64,000 nucleotides of DNA from Erythrobacter mangrovi (GTDB lineage Bacteria > Pseudomonadota > Alphaproteobacteria > Sphingomonadales > Sphingomonadaceae). The notes under the pieces were generated by a model. The model saw only the letters and a program-made list of their open reading frames with translations, had not been told where the DNA came from and searched no databases. Below, piece by piece: positions 8,503 through 17,714 of this stretch. The DNA lies in NCBI RefSeq assembly GCF_013260645.1, contig NZ_CP053921.1, forward strand, positions 1,743,763 through 1,807,762, in the 5' to 3' direction. The translations under genes were made by a program, and so were the position numbers. Within the stretch, counting starts at the first letter, position 1; every line of letters begins with the position of its first letter.

Positions 8503-9263
8503 TTGCGTGGCGCTCGACCTGGTCGATTTACAAGCGCGAGTTGTTCCGCTTTCTGCGCACGGCCTTCCAGTCGGTGCTGGCACCGGTGCTCACGACTTCG
8601 CTCTATTTCATTGTCTTCGGTGCGGCCATCGGCGCGCGCATGCCCGACCTGGGTGGGGTGAATTACGGTGCCTTCATCATTCCCGGTTTGCTGATGCTCA
8701 CGCTCTTGGGTGAGACCACCAGCAATTCGAGTTTCGGCATCTACATGCCCAAGTTCACCGGGACGATCTACGAGTTGCTAAGCGCACCGGTGGGCGTAGC
8801 CGAGACACTGATCGGCTTTGTCGGTGCAGCAGCAACCAAAAGCCTGATCCTGGCGACGATCATCCTCGTCACGGCGCGCCTGTTCGTCGACTATTCGATT
8901 GCTCACCCACTGCTGGCTGTGATTTACATCATGCTGGTCGCCGCGGCATTCAGCCTGTTCGGTTTCATCCTCGGCATTTGGGCGGACAATTTCGAGAAGC
9001 TCGGGATTATCCCGATGCTCTTCCTGACGCCGCTGACCTTCCTTGGTGGGACATTCTACTCGATCGACATGCTGCCAAAGCCATGGGACACGATCGCGCT
9101 GGCAAACCCGATCGTATACCTTGTCAGCGGGCTGCGCTGGACCTTCTACGGTACGGCTGACGTCGATATCCGCGTGAGCTTCGCAATCACGCTCGGCTTC
9201 CTTGCGCTTTGCGTGGGCATCATCGCCTACATTTTCAGGACAGGTTGGCGCCTGCGCGCCTGA
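8499..9263 (+). CDS. ABC-2 type transporter permease
   Basis: A 254-residue membrane subunit with six predicted helices. It has the ABC-2 signature region LGIWADNFEKLGIIPMLFLT followed by PLTFLGGTFYSIDMLP, typical of NodJ/DrrB/YadH-type exporters. Two such subunits would pair with two copies of the preceding ATPase. The GTG start overlaps the ATPase stop by four bases. The carotenoid oxygenase lies upstream. A gap of 117 bases then separates it from the next plus-strand gene, so this looks like the operon end, although no strong terminator is visible. Confidence 0.92.
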   Translation: MIAWRSTWSIYKRELFRFLRTAFQSVLAPVLTTSLYFIVFGAAIGARMPDLGGVNYGAFIIPGLLMLTLLGETTSNSSFGIYMPKFTGTIYELLSAPVGVAETLIGFVGAAATKSLILATIILVTARLFVDYSIAHPLLAVIYIMLVAAAFSLFGFILGIWADNFEKLGIIPMLFLTPLTFLGGTFYSIDMLPKPWDTIALANPIVYLVSGLRWTFYGTADVDIRVSFAITLGFLALCVGIIAYIFRTGWRLRA

Positions 9264-9380
9264 ATTCACGAAAACTGCAGATGACTGAGCGTGCCATTCA
9301 GGGTACGGACAGGCGCGGCTGCGCAATTGGCAGCTCGCCGACACGTTCGGCATCCCCCCAAATCAAGGATAAGATAAGAC

Positions 9381-9935
9381 ATGAGAAAAGTAGCCTTCAC
9401 CGCCGTTGCGCTGGCAGCTGCAGTCGCCTTCCCGACTGCTGTCCAGGCACAGGATGCCGTCCCCGGGAACGGTTTCGTCGGCGTATCGGCAGGTTACCAC
9501 GACCTGGGTTTTTCTGATGAGATTGACGACGTTGCGCCTGGAGCCAACGTTGACGATTCGAGCCCGATTCTCGGGGTCTTCGCGGGCTACGATGTCCCGA
9601 TCGGATCGAACCTCTTCATCGGCGCCGAAGCCAACTACAGCTTTGGGACCGATGCGCTTGACGGTGAGTACGGTGCTTCGGCCCGCCTCGGCTTCCGCGT
9701 TCCCGGTGGCACAAAGGTCTATGCACGCGCCGGCTACCAGGAAATCAACGTCGACTATAACGAGATCATCAACGACGACAGCATCGACTTCAGCGGTATC
9801 GATGACACCGATGGCGACTACCTCGTGGGTCTCGGCATTGATATCCCGTTTGGCAAGGCGTTCATCCGCGGCAACGTTGATACGATCGCGTTCGACACCA
9901 CGCGTGCAACCGTAGGCGTCGGCCTGCGTTTCTGA
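9381..9935 (+). CDS. Outer-membrane beta-barrel (porin-like) protein
   Basis: A 184-residue exported protein. Residues 1-24 form a signal peptide ending in AVQAQ. The mature part has alternating hydrophobic residues typical of a small eight-stranded barrel: FVGVSAGYHDLGF, LFIGAEANYSFG and a final TRATVGVGLRF, whose terminal Phe is the usual BAM recognition residue. It resembles the OmpA-like/OprF-type 'opacity' or outer-membrane beta-barrel family. The sequence is acidic and Asp-rich in the loops. It is followed by a strong terminator at 9954-9988, so it forms a single-gene unit. The role is unknown; a structural or small-pore function is likely. Confidence 0.82.
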   Translation: MRKVAFTAVALAAAVAFPTAVQAQDAVPGNGFVGVSAGYHDLGFSDEIDDVAPGANVDDSSPILGVFAGYDVPIGSNLFIGAEANYSFGTDALDGEYGASARLGFRVPGGTKVYARAGYQEINVDYNEIINDDSIDFSGIDDTDGDYLVGLGIDIPFGKAFIRGNVDTIAFDTTRATVGVGLRF

Positions 9936-11168
<1,233 letters not shown>

Positions 11169-11226
11169 AAGCTTGCCGTTTCCCTGTGAGGCGTAACCTC
11201 GCGGCCATTCGCAACGTAAGCAATGC

Positions 11227-11541
11227 ATGCTGCGTGCAATCCTTGCCCTGCTTGCTGTGGTTCTTTCGCTGGGCAGTGCGCAGCCCGGTTCTGCGGCATC
11301 CCTGTCAAGCAAGGTTGCCGCCGATTGCGTCCAGTTCTGCGATCATGCCTGTTGCAGTGATCAGTCCCATTGCGCCGATCCGTTAGCCTGCCGCACGACT
11401 AGCCCGACAATTCTTTCCGCCGGTGTAGACCTGACCAATTGGTTGCCCCGCAAAGATGTGGCGCACGAGGAAGTGCTCCATCGGTTGACATCGATGTCGC
11501 GAGGACCGCCTGTGCCGCCGCCGCGTAACGACGCTCCATGA
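11227..11541 (+). CDS. Small exported Cys-rich protein of unknown function
   Basis: A 104-residue protein I do not recognise. Residues 1-23 form a signal peptide (MLRAILALLAVVLSLGSA, cleavage probably near GSAA). The mature N-terminus carries five cysteines in a short span, DCVQFCDHACCSDQSHC, with a sixth in LACR. The C-terminus is Pro-rich (RGPPVPPPR). The cysteines suggest disulfides or metal binding in the periplasm. No strong Shine-Dalgarno is seen before the ATG at 11227, so the start is moderate. It is 37 bases upstream of another tiny Cys-rich exported protein, and the two probably form one transcript ending at the terminator at 11724-11752. Confidence 0.6.
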   Translation: MLRAILALLAVVLSLGSAQPGSAASLSSKVAADCVQFCDHACCSDQSHCADPLACRTTSPTILSAGVDLTNWLPRKDVAHEEVLHRLTSMSRGPPVPPPRNDAP

Positions 11542-11578
11542 AACTGGAAAACCTACTAAGTTCAATTGGAGATATCTT

Positions 11579-11710
11579 ATGAAAATCGTTACGAAAATCG
11601 TCTCACTCACAGCCTTCGTCAGTTCGGGCGCGGCCTTCGCCGCGGATCCGGCCGGCGTGGTCAAGGCGTGCTGTGAGCTCGCAATTTGCTGCGGTCTGGC
11701 GTGCTGCTGA
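11579..11710 (+). CDS. 43-residue exported peptide with three CC pairs
   Basis: A very short gene. The signal-peptide-like N-terminus is MKIVTKIVSLTAFVSSGAAF, cleavable after AFA, leaving a mature peptide of about 22 residues. It begins ADPAGVVKACCELAICCGLA and ends in CC. The three CC pairs are spaced CC-x4-CC-x3-CC. A TGGAGA Shine-Dalgarno element (11567-11572) stands 6 bases before the ATG, and a strong terminator begins 13 bases after the TGA, so the reading is well framed. Function is unknown; metal or haem binding, disulfide exchange or a peptide signal are possibilities, none shown. The upstream 104-residue protein is also exported and Cys-rich. Confidence 0.65.
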   Translation: MKIVTKIVSLTAFVSSGAAFAADPAGVVKACCELAICCGLACC

Positions 11711-11723
11711 CGGAGTAATTGAG

Positions 11724-11752
11724 GTGGGGCCGGTAAATACCGGTCCCACTTT
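11724..11752 (+). terminator. Strong Rho-independent terminator
   Basis: A 12-bp stem, GTGGGGCCGGTA (11724-11735) with TACCGGTCCCAC (11738-11749), containing a single G-U pair. It is closed by a 2-base loop (realistically 4-6 bases) and followed by TTTCTC. It ends the small Cys-rich gene pair. Confidence 0.8.
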
Positions 11753-11915
11753 CTCGCCCTACCAGGCGCTGGCGACCGAGCCACTAACGGACCCCGCTCC
11801 AAGATCTATACTCGCGAAGTTCAGATCGCGGGTCGAATCTTTAGTAAATTATAGACTTTCCTGAAATCAAATCACTCGATAGTCGTTATCGCATCGATTT
11901 GGGGAGTCGCATTTC

Positions 11916-13925
11916 TTGAAAAACTATTTCCGCGCCGCAGCCGCTGCATCGCTTGGCTTTGTCTTCATTGCACCGGTGAGTCCTGTTTCAGCGGAAACAG
12001 CGGAAGAGACTGCTGCGACTTTTGGCGTCAGGCAATCGATCCTCGATATCTCCCTCTCACCTTCTGGCAGGCGGATCGCATTCGTCGGGTCAGGTCCTGC
12101 TCACACCGAAACCCTCAATATCATCGATCTCGACGGCGACTTGACAGTCAAACCGATTTTCAACGTTACAGAGATCAATAGTGACCTAGTCTCTTGTGAA
12201 TGGGCCACCGACGAGCGGCTCGTGTGCCGCCTGCACTTTATCGACAACTCGCAAGGTCAGTTGCTGGGTTTCACGCGCGTTATTGCGCTTGATGCGGACG
12301 GCAATAACCCGGTGCTGCTTACGTCTCGTTCGAGTTCCCGCTCGCTCGTGCTACGCCAGAACGGAGGCAGCATTGTCGCCCTCGATTCCCCAGACGGGAA
12401 AGGGCGAATTCTAATGACGAAGCAGGCCGTTGAAGAGCGATCGGTTGGTACACGCTTCGCCAACACGAAGAACGGTCTCGGCGTTGATTCGATCGACGTC
12501 GAGAGCGGCAAGAGCCGAACAGTTGAGGCGCCAGACCCTGCCGCAGCAGGATATCTCGCGGATGAGAACGGACGTATTCGCATGTTGGTCCGTCAACCGG
12601 ATGAGGGGAGCACCGGCTATGTCGGCAATCGTCTGATATTCTTCTATCGTGGTTTGGCAAACGATGAGTGGCACAAATTGTCCGACATTGAGGTCAACTC
12701 TCAAAAGAGGACAGGGCTTTATCCGCTGGCGGTAGATTCCGGCCTCAACGTGGCATATGCGTTCGATGACATTGGCGGCTTTGATGCGCTTGTCGAAGTC
12801 CCGCTTGACGGTTCTAGCGACGGACGGGTGCTCCTTGCCCGCGACGACGTAGACGTCGATCACCTTGTGCGGATCGGCCGCCAACGGCGGGTAATTGGCG
12901 CTAGTTACGCAACGGAAAAGCGGGCGGTCGAGTATTTCGACTCGGACATTGCCGCGTTGGCGAGGGGGCTCAGCAAGGCTCTGCCGGGGACGCCCCTGAT
13001 CGATATTGTTGGGGCCAGCACCGATGAATCCCGTCTACTAATCATCGCATCCAGCGATACCGATGCGGGTACCGTCTATCTGCTGGACAGGAAAACCAAC
13101 GAGCTGAATGAGATCCTTCCCGTGCGCCGCTTCCTTGAAGGGAGGGCCATGGGCAAGGTTGTTCCAATTTCCTATCCGGCGCGCGATGGAACCGAAATTC
13201 CCGGCTACCTTACCCTACCGCCCGGCTCGGATGGAAAGGGCCTACCGGGAATTGTACTGCCACACGGTGGGCCGAGCGCACGCGACGAATGGGGCTTTGA
13301 CTGGCTTGTGCAATTCTTCGTGGCTCGGGGCTATGCGGTCCTGCAGCCAAACTACCGTGGCTCGGCGGGTTATGGCGAAGCATGGTTCGGCAAGAACGGC
13401 TTCCAAGCCTGGCCGACCGCGATTGGCGATGTAAACGACGCAGGTCGCTGGTTGGTTTCGCAAGGGATCGTGCGGGCCGACCAGCTGGCGATCGTTGGCT
13501 GGTCCTACGGTGGATACGCCGCTTTGCAGGCGCAGGTATTGGACCCCGAACTATTTCATGCAGTGGTAGCGATTGCTCCGGTCACAGATCTGCCGGAAAT
13601 GCGGGAGTATGCGCGCGGCTATACCAATGCGCGGCTTGTCTCGGCTTTTCTTGGAGAAGGTCCGCATTTGACTGAAGGAAGCCCCGCGCGCCACGCCGAA
13701 GCATTCCGTGCTCCGGTCCTGCTATTCCACGGCACTCTCGACCAGAACGTGAATGTTCAGCAATCGCGGATCATGGCAAATCGCCTGAGGGCGGCGGCAA
13801 AGTCGGTCGAGTATGTTGAATACGAGGATCTCGCTCACTCCCTTTCGGACAGCAAAGCACGTACCAATATGCTTCAGAGGATCGACGAGTTCCTCGGATC
13901 GGAACTCGGCTCCTCGGCGAACTGA
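11916..13925 (+). CDS. S9 family prolyl oligopeptidase-like serine peptidase
   Basis: A 669-residue exported peptidase. Residues 1-27 form a signal peptide (ends PVSA). Residues about 40-400 form a beta-propeller that gates access. The alpha/beta-hydrolase domain from about 410 carries the triad S530 (GWSYGGY), D609 (HGTLDQN) and H641 (DLAHSLS), with HGGPSARDEWGFD before it. This fits the acylaminoacyl-peptidase (S9C)-like branch, hydrolysing short peptides in the periplasm. The start is a TTG with GGGGAG (11901-11906) nine bases upstream; no ATG in frame precedes the signal peptide. An AT-rich leader of about 160 bases holds the promoter region. A membrane peptidase gene follows 58 bases later. 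Confidence 0.88.
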   Translation: MKNYFRAAAAASLGFVFIAPVSPVSAETAEETAATFGVRQSILDISLSPSGRRIAFVGSGPAHTETLNIIDLDGDLTVKPIFNVTEINSDLVSCEWATDERLVCRLHFIDNSQGQLLGFTRVIALDADGNNPVLLTSRSSSRSLVLRQNGGSIVALDSPDGKGRILMTKQAVEERSVGTRFANTKNGLGVDSIDVESGKSRTVEAPDPAAAGYLADENGRIRMLVRQPDEGSTGYVGNRLIFFYRGLANDEWHKLSDIEVNSQKRTGLYPLAVDSGLNVAYAFDDIGGFDALVEVPLDGSSDGRVLLARDDVDVDHLVRIGRQRRVIGASYATEKRAVEYFDSDIAALARGLSKALPGTPLIDIVGASTDESRLLIIASSDTDAGTVYLLDRKTNELNEILPVRRFLEGRAMGKVVPISYPARDGTEIPGYLTLPPGSDGKGLPGIVLPHGGPSARDEWGFDWLVQFFVARGYAVLQPNYRGSAGYGEAWFGKNGFQAWPTAIGDVNDAGRWLVSQGIVRADQLAIVGWSYGGYAALQAQVLDPELFHAVVAIAPVTDLPEMREYARGYTNARLVSAFLGEGPHLTEGSPARHAEAFRAPVLLFHGTLDQNVNVQQSRIMANRLRAAAKSVEYVEYEDLAHSLSDSKARTNMLQRIDEFLGSELGSSAN

Positions 13926-13983
13926 TCGATCCGTTCGGCCGATGTGGTTTGTAGGAGCGTGCAGTTGAGGTAACAGACTGACC

Positions 13984-14745
13984 ATGAGCGAAAACCGGAA
14001 TCCGATCGTGGCTCCCGCCAGATGGGGTCTTCCTTATTCCGAGGACCAGTCGAATGCCGTGATCAAGCGCGAACAGACCTATATCCTTGCCTTCGCAGTG
14101 CTGACCATCCTTGCATGGCAAACCGAGTTCGGCACCTTGGCGCTGATGCCCTTTACGTTGCTTTCGACATGGTGGCACGAAATGGCTCACGGCCTGACCG
14201 CGGCCGCGCTCGGTGCCGATTTTGAGCGGCTTGTGATCTTTGCCAACGGGTCGGGCTATGCCGAAAGTTCCGGCAGGCTATGGGCAGTTGGACAGGCGAT
14301 CGTTTCTGCGGCGGGCTTGCTGGGGCCGAGCCTCGCAGGATCGTTGATGATCATCGCTTCGCGTTCGCGCAGGGCCACGCGCCTGGTCTTGCTGGGCCTT
14401 GGAGCCGCGCTTCTGATCAGCACATTGATTTGGGTACGGTCATTGACCGGTTGGATCGTGCTGCCGATCTTCGGTCTTGCCGCATTTGCCATTGCGCTTC
14501 GCGGTACCGAGAAATGGCAGCGCATTGCCGTCGAATTCCTGGGCGTGCAGGGCGCGATCAGCGTCTATCAGCACATCGGGTATCTGTTCAGTCCCGGCGG
14601 GGTTGTGGATGGACAGATCGTCCGTTCCGACACCGGACAGATCGCCGATGCATTGTTTTTGCCCTACTGGGTGTGGGGCGGCCTGATCACCGCAGCGATC
14701 CTCGCCATGGTGTGGAAGGCGTTGCAGATCGCGGCACGTATCTGA
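13984..14745 (+). CDS. M50B-like zinc membrane peptidase
   Basis: A 253-residue integral membrane protein. HEMAH at residues 65-69, inside or beside the second hydrophobic helix, is an HExxH zinc motif as in site-2-type (M50B-like) proteases. FANGSGYAESSGR follows, and about six hydrophobic helices continue to the C-terminus. A second metal ligand may be in the helix near LLGPSLAG, though the classical NxxPxxxxD motif is not clear, so activity is uncertain. It follows the S9 peptidase by 58 bases and converges on rpsD across a shared terminator. It may cleave membrane proteins; the substrate is unknown. Confidence 0.8.
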   Translation: MSENRNPIVAPARWGLPYSEDQSNAVIKREQTYILAFAVLTILAWQTEFGTLALMPFTLLSTWWHEMAHGLTAAALGADFERLVIFANGSGYAESSGRLWAVGQAIVSAAGLLGPSLAGSLMIIASRSRRATRLVLLGLGAALLISTLIWVRSLTGWIVLPIFGLAAFAIALRGTEKWQRIAVEFLGVQGAISVYQHIGYLFSPGGVVDGQIVRSDTGQIADALFLPYWVWGGLITAAILAMVWKALQIAARI

Positions 14746-14756
14746 AGCGCAAACGA

Positions 14757-14784
14757 AAAGGGCGGCCCCACGGGACCGCCCTCT
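14757..14784. terminator. Bidirectional terminator between M50-like gene and rpsD
   Basis: AAAAGGGCGG-CCCC/ACGGGA-CCGCCCTCTT: the GGGCGG and CCGCCC arms (14760-14781) have A-rich and T-rich flanks, so the structure can stop transcription from both sides. Confidence 0.7.
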
Positions 14785-14806
14785 TGCGTGACGATATCGT
14801 CGTGGA

Positions 14807-15421
14807 TCAGCGCGAGTAGAACTCGACGACCAGGTTCGGTTCCATGGTCACCGGGTAGGGTACTTCGTCGAGCTTCGGCACGCGGGTGAAGGTCACCTTG
14901 TCGTTGCCGTCGGGCGCCACGTAGTCGGGGATGTCGCGCTCGGGCAGGCTCTGCGCTTCGATGACCAGCGCCATTTCCTGCGCCTTCTTGCCGAGGCTGA
15001 TCACGTCACCAACCTTCACGCGGCGGCTCGCGATATTGCACTTCACGCCGTTGACGTAGATGTGGCCGTGCGAAACGACCTGGCGAGCCGAGAAGATGGT
15101 CGGCGCAAACTTGGCGCGATAGACGACCATGTCGAGGCGCTGCTCGAGCAGGCCGATCAGGTTCTGGCCGGTGTCGCCCTTCATGCGCGAGGCTTCGATG
15201 TAGGTGCGCTTGAACTGCTTCTCGGTCACGTCGCCGTAGTAGCCCTTGAGCTTCTGCTTGGCGCGCAGCTGGAGGCCGAAGTCGCTCATCTTGCCCTTGC
15301 GGCGCTGGCCGTGCTGGCCCGGGCCGTAGGAACGCTTGTTGACGGGCGAATTCGGGCGACCCCAGATGTTTTCGCCCATCCGGCGGTCGAGCTTGTACTT
15401 GGCGCTGGTGCGCTTCGTCAT
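14807..15421 (-). CDS. rpsD: 30S ribosomal protein S4
   Basis: A 204-residue S4, a primary 16S rRNA binder that nucleates the 30S body and helps decoding fidelity. The N-terminal segment is [18 protein letters not shown], and [20 protein letters not shown] is the alpha-proteobacterial form without zinc cysteines. The S4 RNA-binding domain runs from [20 protein letters not shown] to about residue 155. Length is normal. It is a single-gene unit here, ending at the shared terminator 14757-14784. A leader of about 200 bases upstream may hold control elements, but I see no recognisable S4 operator. Confidence 0.97.
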   Translation of the reverse strand: MTKRTSAKYKLDRRMGENIWGRPNSPVNKRSYGPGQHGQRRKGKMSDFGLQLRAKQKLKGYYGDVTEKQFKRTYIEASRMKGDTGQNLIGLLEQRLDMVVYRAKFAPTIFSARQVVSHGHIYVNGVKCNIASRRVKVGDVISLGKKAQEMALVIEAQSLPERDIPDYVAPDGNDKVTFTRVPKLDEVPYPVTMEPNLVVEFYSR

Positions 15422-15618
15422 GTGACGTAGTCCTTCGATTTGCTGTCCTTACCCCACTGGCAAGGCTTCAACCCGGCATCGCACCGCTGAAGCTATTCTC
15501 CAGCGCGGCCACCGCTTCACCGGGATACGGGGCCAATTCGCGAGCGCGCGCCCTAGCAGTTTCGCCGCTTACGTCAAGCTTTGCGATAGGCGCTCGACAA
15601 AGTGCCAGGAGGAGGGCA

Positions 15619-15942
15619 GTGCGCCGCCCCATGGACGACACTTTCAAACTTCCCGATGATTGCACCGACATGCGCGAAGTCCGCACCGGTGTCGACAGGA
15701 CGGATCGCGAGTTGATGGACTTGCTCGATCGCCGCTTCGGCTACATGCGCGCCGCCGCGCGGATCAAGAGTGACCGAAACGTAGTACGTGACGAAGCCCG
15801 CAAGGCTGAGGTTGTGGCCAATGCGGCCAAGGATGCAACGATGCGGGGACTGCCGGGTGAACGGATTGCTCAGATCTGGGATATGCTGGTCGAATGTTCG
15901 ATTGATTTCGAACTAGACGAATGGGACCGCCTGCGTCCTTGA
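15619..15942 (+). CDS. Chorismate mutase (AroQ type)
   Basis: A 107-residue protein that converts chorismate to prephenate for Phe/Tyr synthesis. R22 is in EVRTGVDRTDREL, the helix supplies LLDRRFGYMRAAARIK, and RDEARKAEVV with LVECSIDFE completes the AroQ helical fold. A strong AGGAGGAG (15607-15614) stands 4-6 bases before a GTG at 15619, which therefore beats the ATG at 15631. Its TGA abuts the stop of the convergent 92-residue gene (TGATCA at 15940-15945). A salicylate-forming pyruvate lyase of the same fold is a less likely alternative. Confidence 0.88.
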   Translation: MRRPMDDTFKLPDDCTDMREVRTGVDRTDRELMDLLDRRFGYMRAAARIKSDRNVVRDEARKAEVVANAAKDATMRGLPGERIAQIWDMLVECSIDFELDEWDRLRP

Positions 15943-16221
15943 TCATCGACCGATTGTGCGGCCGGAGAAATTACCAGTCTTGATATCTAACTCTTCGCCA
16001 TTGATTGCTCGATCCTGAGCATCCCATTGCTCTTGGGTCTTGCATATCCGCGAAGCAGTTCGAAACCCGGTGTTTCGGATTTGGCGGCAGATCCGCTTCG
16101 GCTTTTCTTTCTTAGCTTCCGCTTCGGGTGCTTGGTCCTGCTCACCGTCCACTGCTGCAAAAGCAACGGTAGGCACAAGCGCAACTGCGGCAAAGGACAT
16201 TAGGACACGATTCAATCTCAT
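15943..16221 (-). CDS. Small exported protein of unknown function
   Basis: A 92-residue protein with a signal peptide (MRLNRVLMSFAAVALVPTVAFA, residues 1-22) and a short charged linker. The mature domain KRICRQIRNTGFRTASRICKTQEQWDAQD contains two cysteines. I recall similar short proteins with a RICR...TGSR...C-T-xEQW pattern in sphingomonads, always uncharacterised. The two cysteines probably form a disulfide in the periplasm. It sits alone between the convergent chorismate mutase gene and the trmJ end, with an AT-rich leader (16222-16265) that could carry its promoter. The function is unknown. Confidence 0.75.
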   Translation of the reverse strand: MRLNRVLMSFAAVALVPTVAFAAVDGEQDQAPEAEAKKEKPKRICRQIRNTGFRTASRICKTQEQWDAQDRAINGEELDIKTGNFSGRTIGR

Positions 16222-16292
16222 GGCGACCCCTACTCCTAGAAAAATAAGTAAATACGTCTGATTGAGAAGTTATCGGCAGGAATTGGACGTGT

Positions 16293-17021
16293 CTATCCTA
16301 ACTTCCGGGGCTCGCGTTCCAGCGAGCTCAGTACGCCGCGCAGCGTGCGCACCTCGAGGTGGTTCCAGCCCGGTTTGGTCAGCACTCCGCGCAGGGTTCG
16401 CCGGGTTGCGTCGGCCCGTGCCGAGGGCAGGAAATAGCCCTTAGGCACGAGCATTCGTTCGAGATGGTCGATGAGGCCCTCGAGTTCCTCTTGCGGTGCC
16501 GGGGGAAGCCGCTCTTCCTGCGTTGGCTGCACCAATTGCTGGTTCTTGGACCACTCGTAGGCGCACAGGATCACGGCTTGGGCGAGGTTTAGCGAGCCGA
16601 ACTCGGGATTGATCGGCACCGTCACTATGGCCCGAGCCAACGCCACGTCCTCCGTCTCCAGTCCAGATCTCTCAGGACCGAACAGGAAGGCGCTGCGCCC
16701 GGCGTTCCCAACTATCTCGCGCGAAGCCTCCTCGGGCGTGAGTACTGGTTTGGTCACGCCGCGCTTGCGAACCGTTGTGGCATAGACATGGGCGCAGTCT
16801 GCCACGGCTTCGGCGGTTGTCGAATAGACCCTGGCCTGTTCGAGCACGATATCCGCTCCGGCTGCCGCAGGTCCGGCAGACGGGTTGGGCCAGCCATCGC
16901 GCGGTTCGACCAGGCGCATCTCGGTTAGCCCGAAATTGAGCATCGCCCGCGCCGCCTTGCCGATATTCTCGCCAAGTTGCGGACGGATCAGGACGACGAC
17001 TGGCTTAAGCGTTTCAGCCAC
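16293..17021 (-). CDS. TrmH-family RNA methyltransferase (TrmJ-like)
   Basis: A 242-residue SPOUT methyltransferase that uses SAM to 2'-O-methylate RNA, probably tRNA position 32. The N-terminus [25 protein letters not shown] is the family's first motif. [11 protein letters not shown] is motif 2, and [22 protein letters not shown] is motif 3 of the trefoil knot. The C-terminal helical extension (about 165-242) is typical of TrmJ. The start is taken at GTG 17021, overlapping the nrdR stop by eight bases (GTGGCTGA). It is the last gene of the rpiB-glyA-nrdR operon. A rRNA target cannot be excluded. Confidence 0.86.
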   Translation of the reverse strand: MAETLKPVVVLIRPQLGENIGKAARAMLNFGLTEMRLVEPRDGWPNPSAGPAAAGADIVLEQARVYSTTAEAVADCAHVYATTVRKRGVTKPVLTPEEASREIVGNAGRSAFLFGPERSGLETEDVALARAIVTVPINPEFGSLNLAQAVILCAYEWSKNQQLVQPTQEERLPPAPQEELEGLIDHLERMLVPKGYFLPSARADATRRTLRGVLTKPGWNHLEVRTLRGVLSSLEREPRKLG

Positions 17022-17478
17022 TCTTCGCCGCTTCCTGCACGGTGCTGGCGAACTCTTCGAAGTCACGCGCCTCGCTGAAGTCGCGATAGACGCTGGCAAA
17101 ACGAATATAGGCGACGCTGTCGAGCTGTCGCAGCCCGTTCATGACCATTTCGCCTATGCGCTGCGATGAGACTTCCGCTTCGCCTGCGGTTTCGACCTGC
17201 CGCTGGATTCCCGAGACGAGTTGGTCGATGCGCTCTTGCGGAATATCACGCTTGCGGCAAGCGAGAGTGATCGACTGCTCCAGTTTACCCCGATCGAAGG
17301 GCTCGCGACGGTCGCCGCTCTTGACCACGGTCACCTCGCGCAATTGTACGCGTTCGAATGTCGTGAAGCGTCCGCCGCAGCTTGAGCACTGGCGCCGGCG
17401 GCGGATCGAGGTGTTGTCCTCGGTCGGCCGACTGTCCTTTACCTGGCTGTCGTCATGCGCACAGAAGGGACAGCGCAT
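17014..17478 (-). CDS. nrdR: Transcriptional repressor NrdR
   Basis: A 154-residue Zn-ribbon/ATP-cone repressor of ribonucleotide reductase genes that senses ATP/dATP. The zinc ligands are C3, C6, C31 and C34 (CPFC, CSSC), with [15 protein letters not shown] between them. The ATP-cone runs from about residue 49 ([16 protein letters not shown]) to about 139 ([11 protein letters not shown]). It lies directly after a 74-residue membrane protein gene (stop and start adjacent) in an operon with rpiB and glyA, as is common in alphaproteobacteria. No NrdR box was recognised near it, and its target nrd genes are not in the window. Confidence 0.97.
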   Translation of the reverse strand: MRCPFCAHDDSQVKDSRPTEDNTSIRRRRQCSSCGGRFTTFERVQLREVTVVKSGDRREPFDRGKLEQSITLACRKRDIPQERIDQLVSGIQRQVETAGEAEVSSQRIGEMVMNGLRQLDSVAYIRFASVYRDFSEARDFEEFASTVQEAAKSG

Positions 17479-17703
17479 CTACGGTCGGATACGCTTGTAC
17501 AACATGATGCCCGCACCGGCGACGAGTCCGATGGGCCAGGTCACCACTGGGAGGAGGCCAGCAGCAACGGCACCCACAACCGCTCCGGTCAGAACCGGCT
17601 TGGTCGAAGGGTGAGCCATGCCTTGCTTGGCCATGCCCTTCAGTTCGTTGGTGGCATCGGGAATGAGCTTGTGATCCTGGTGGTTCGGTTCGCGGTCATC
17701 CAT
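17479..17703 (-). CDS. Small membrane protein between glyA and nrdR
   Basis: A 74-residue protein with a charged N-terminal half (MDDREPNHQDHKLIPDATNE) and one or two C-terminal hydrophobic helices (TGAVVGAVAAGLLPVVTW, then PIGLVAGAGIMLYKRIRP). GAGGAGAG lies 5-12 bases before the ATG at 17703, which fixes the start. It ends immediately before the nrdR ATG and begins 11 bases after the glyA stop, so it is translated as part of this operon. I recall similar short proteins at this position in related genomes, but no function. It could anchor or modulate something at the inner membrane. Confidence 0.75.
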   Translation of the reverse strand: MDDREPNHQDHKLIPDATNELKGMAKQGMAHPSTKPVLTGAVVGAVAAGLLPVVTWPIGLVAGAGIMLYKRIRP

Positions 17704-17714
17704 CGCTTCTCTCC

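Noticed and set aside
15468..15630. A 54-residue minus-strand reading (MGRRTALLLALCRAP...) upstream of rpsD.
   Set aside because: It overlaps the start of the chorismate mutase gene in antisense, lacks a ribosome-binding site and shows no recognisable domain.
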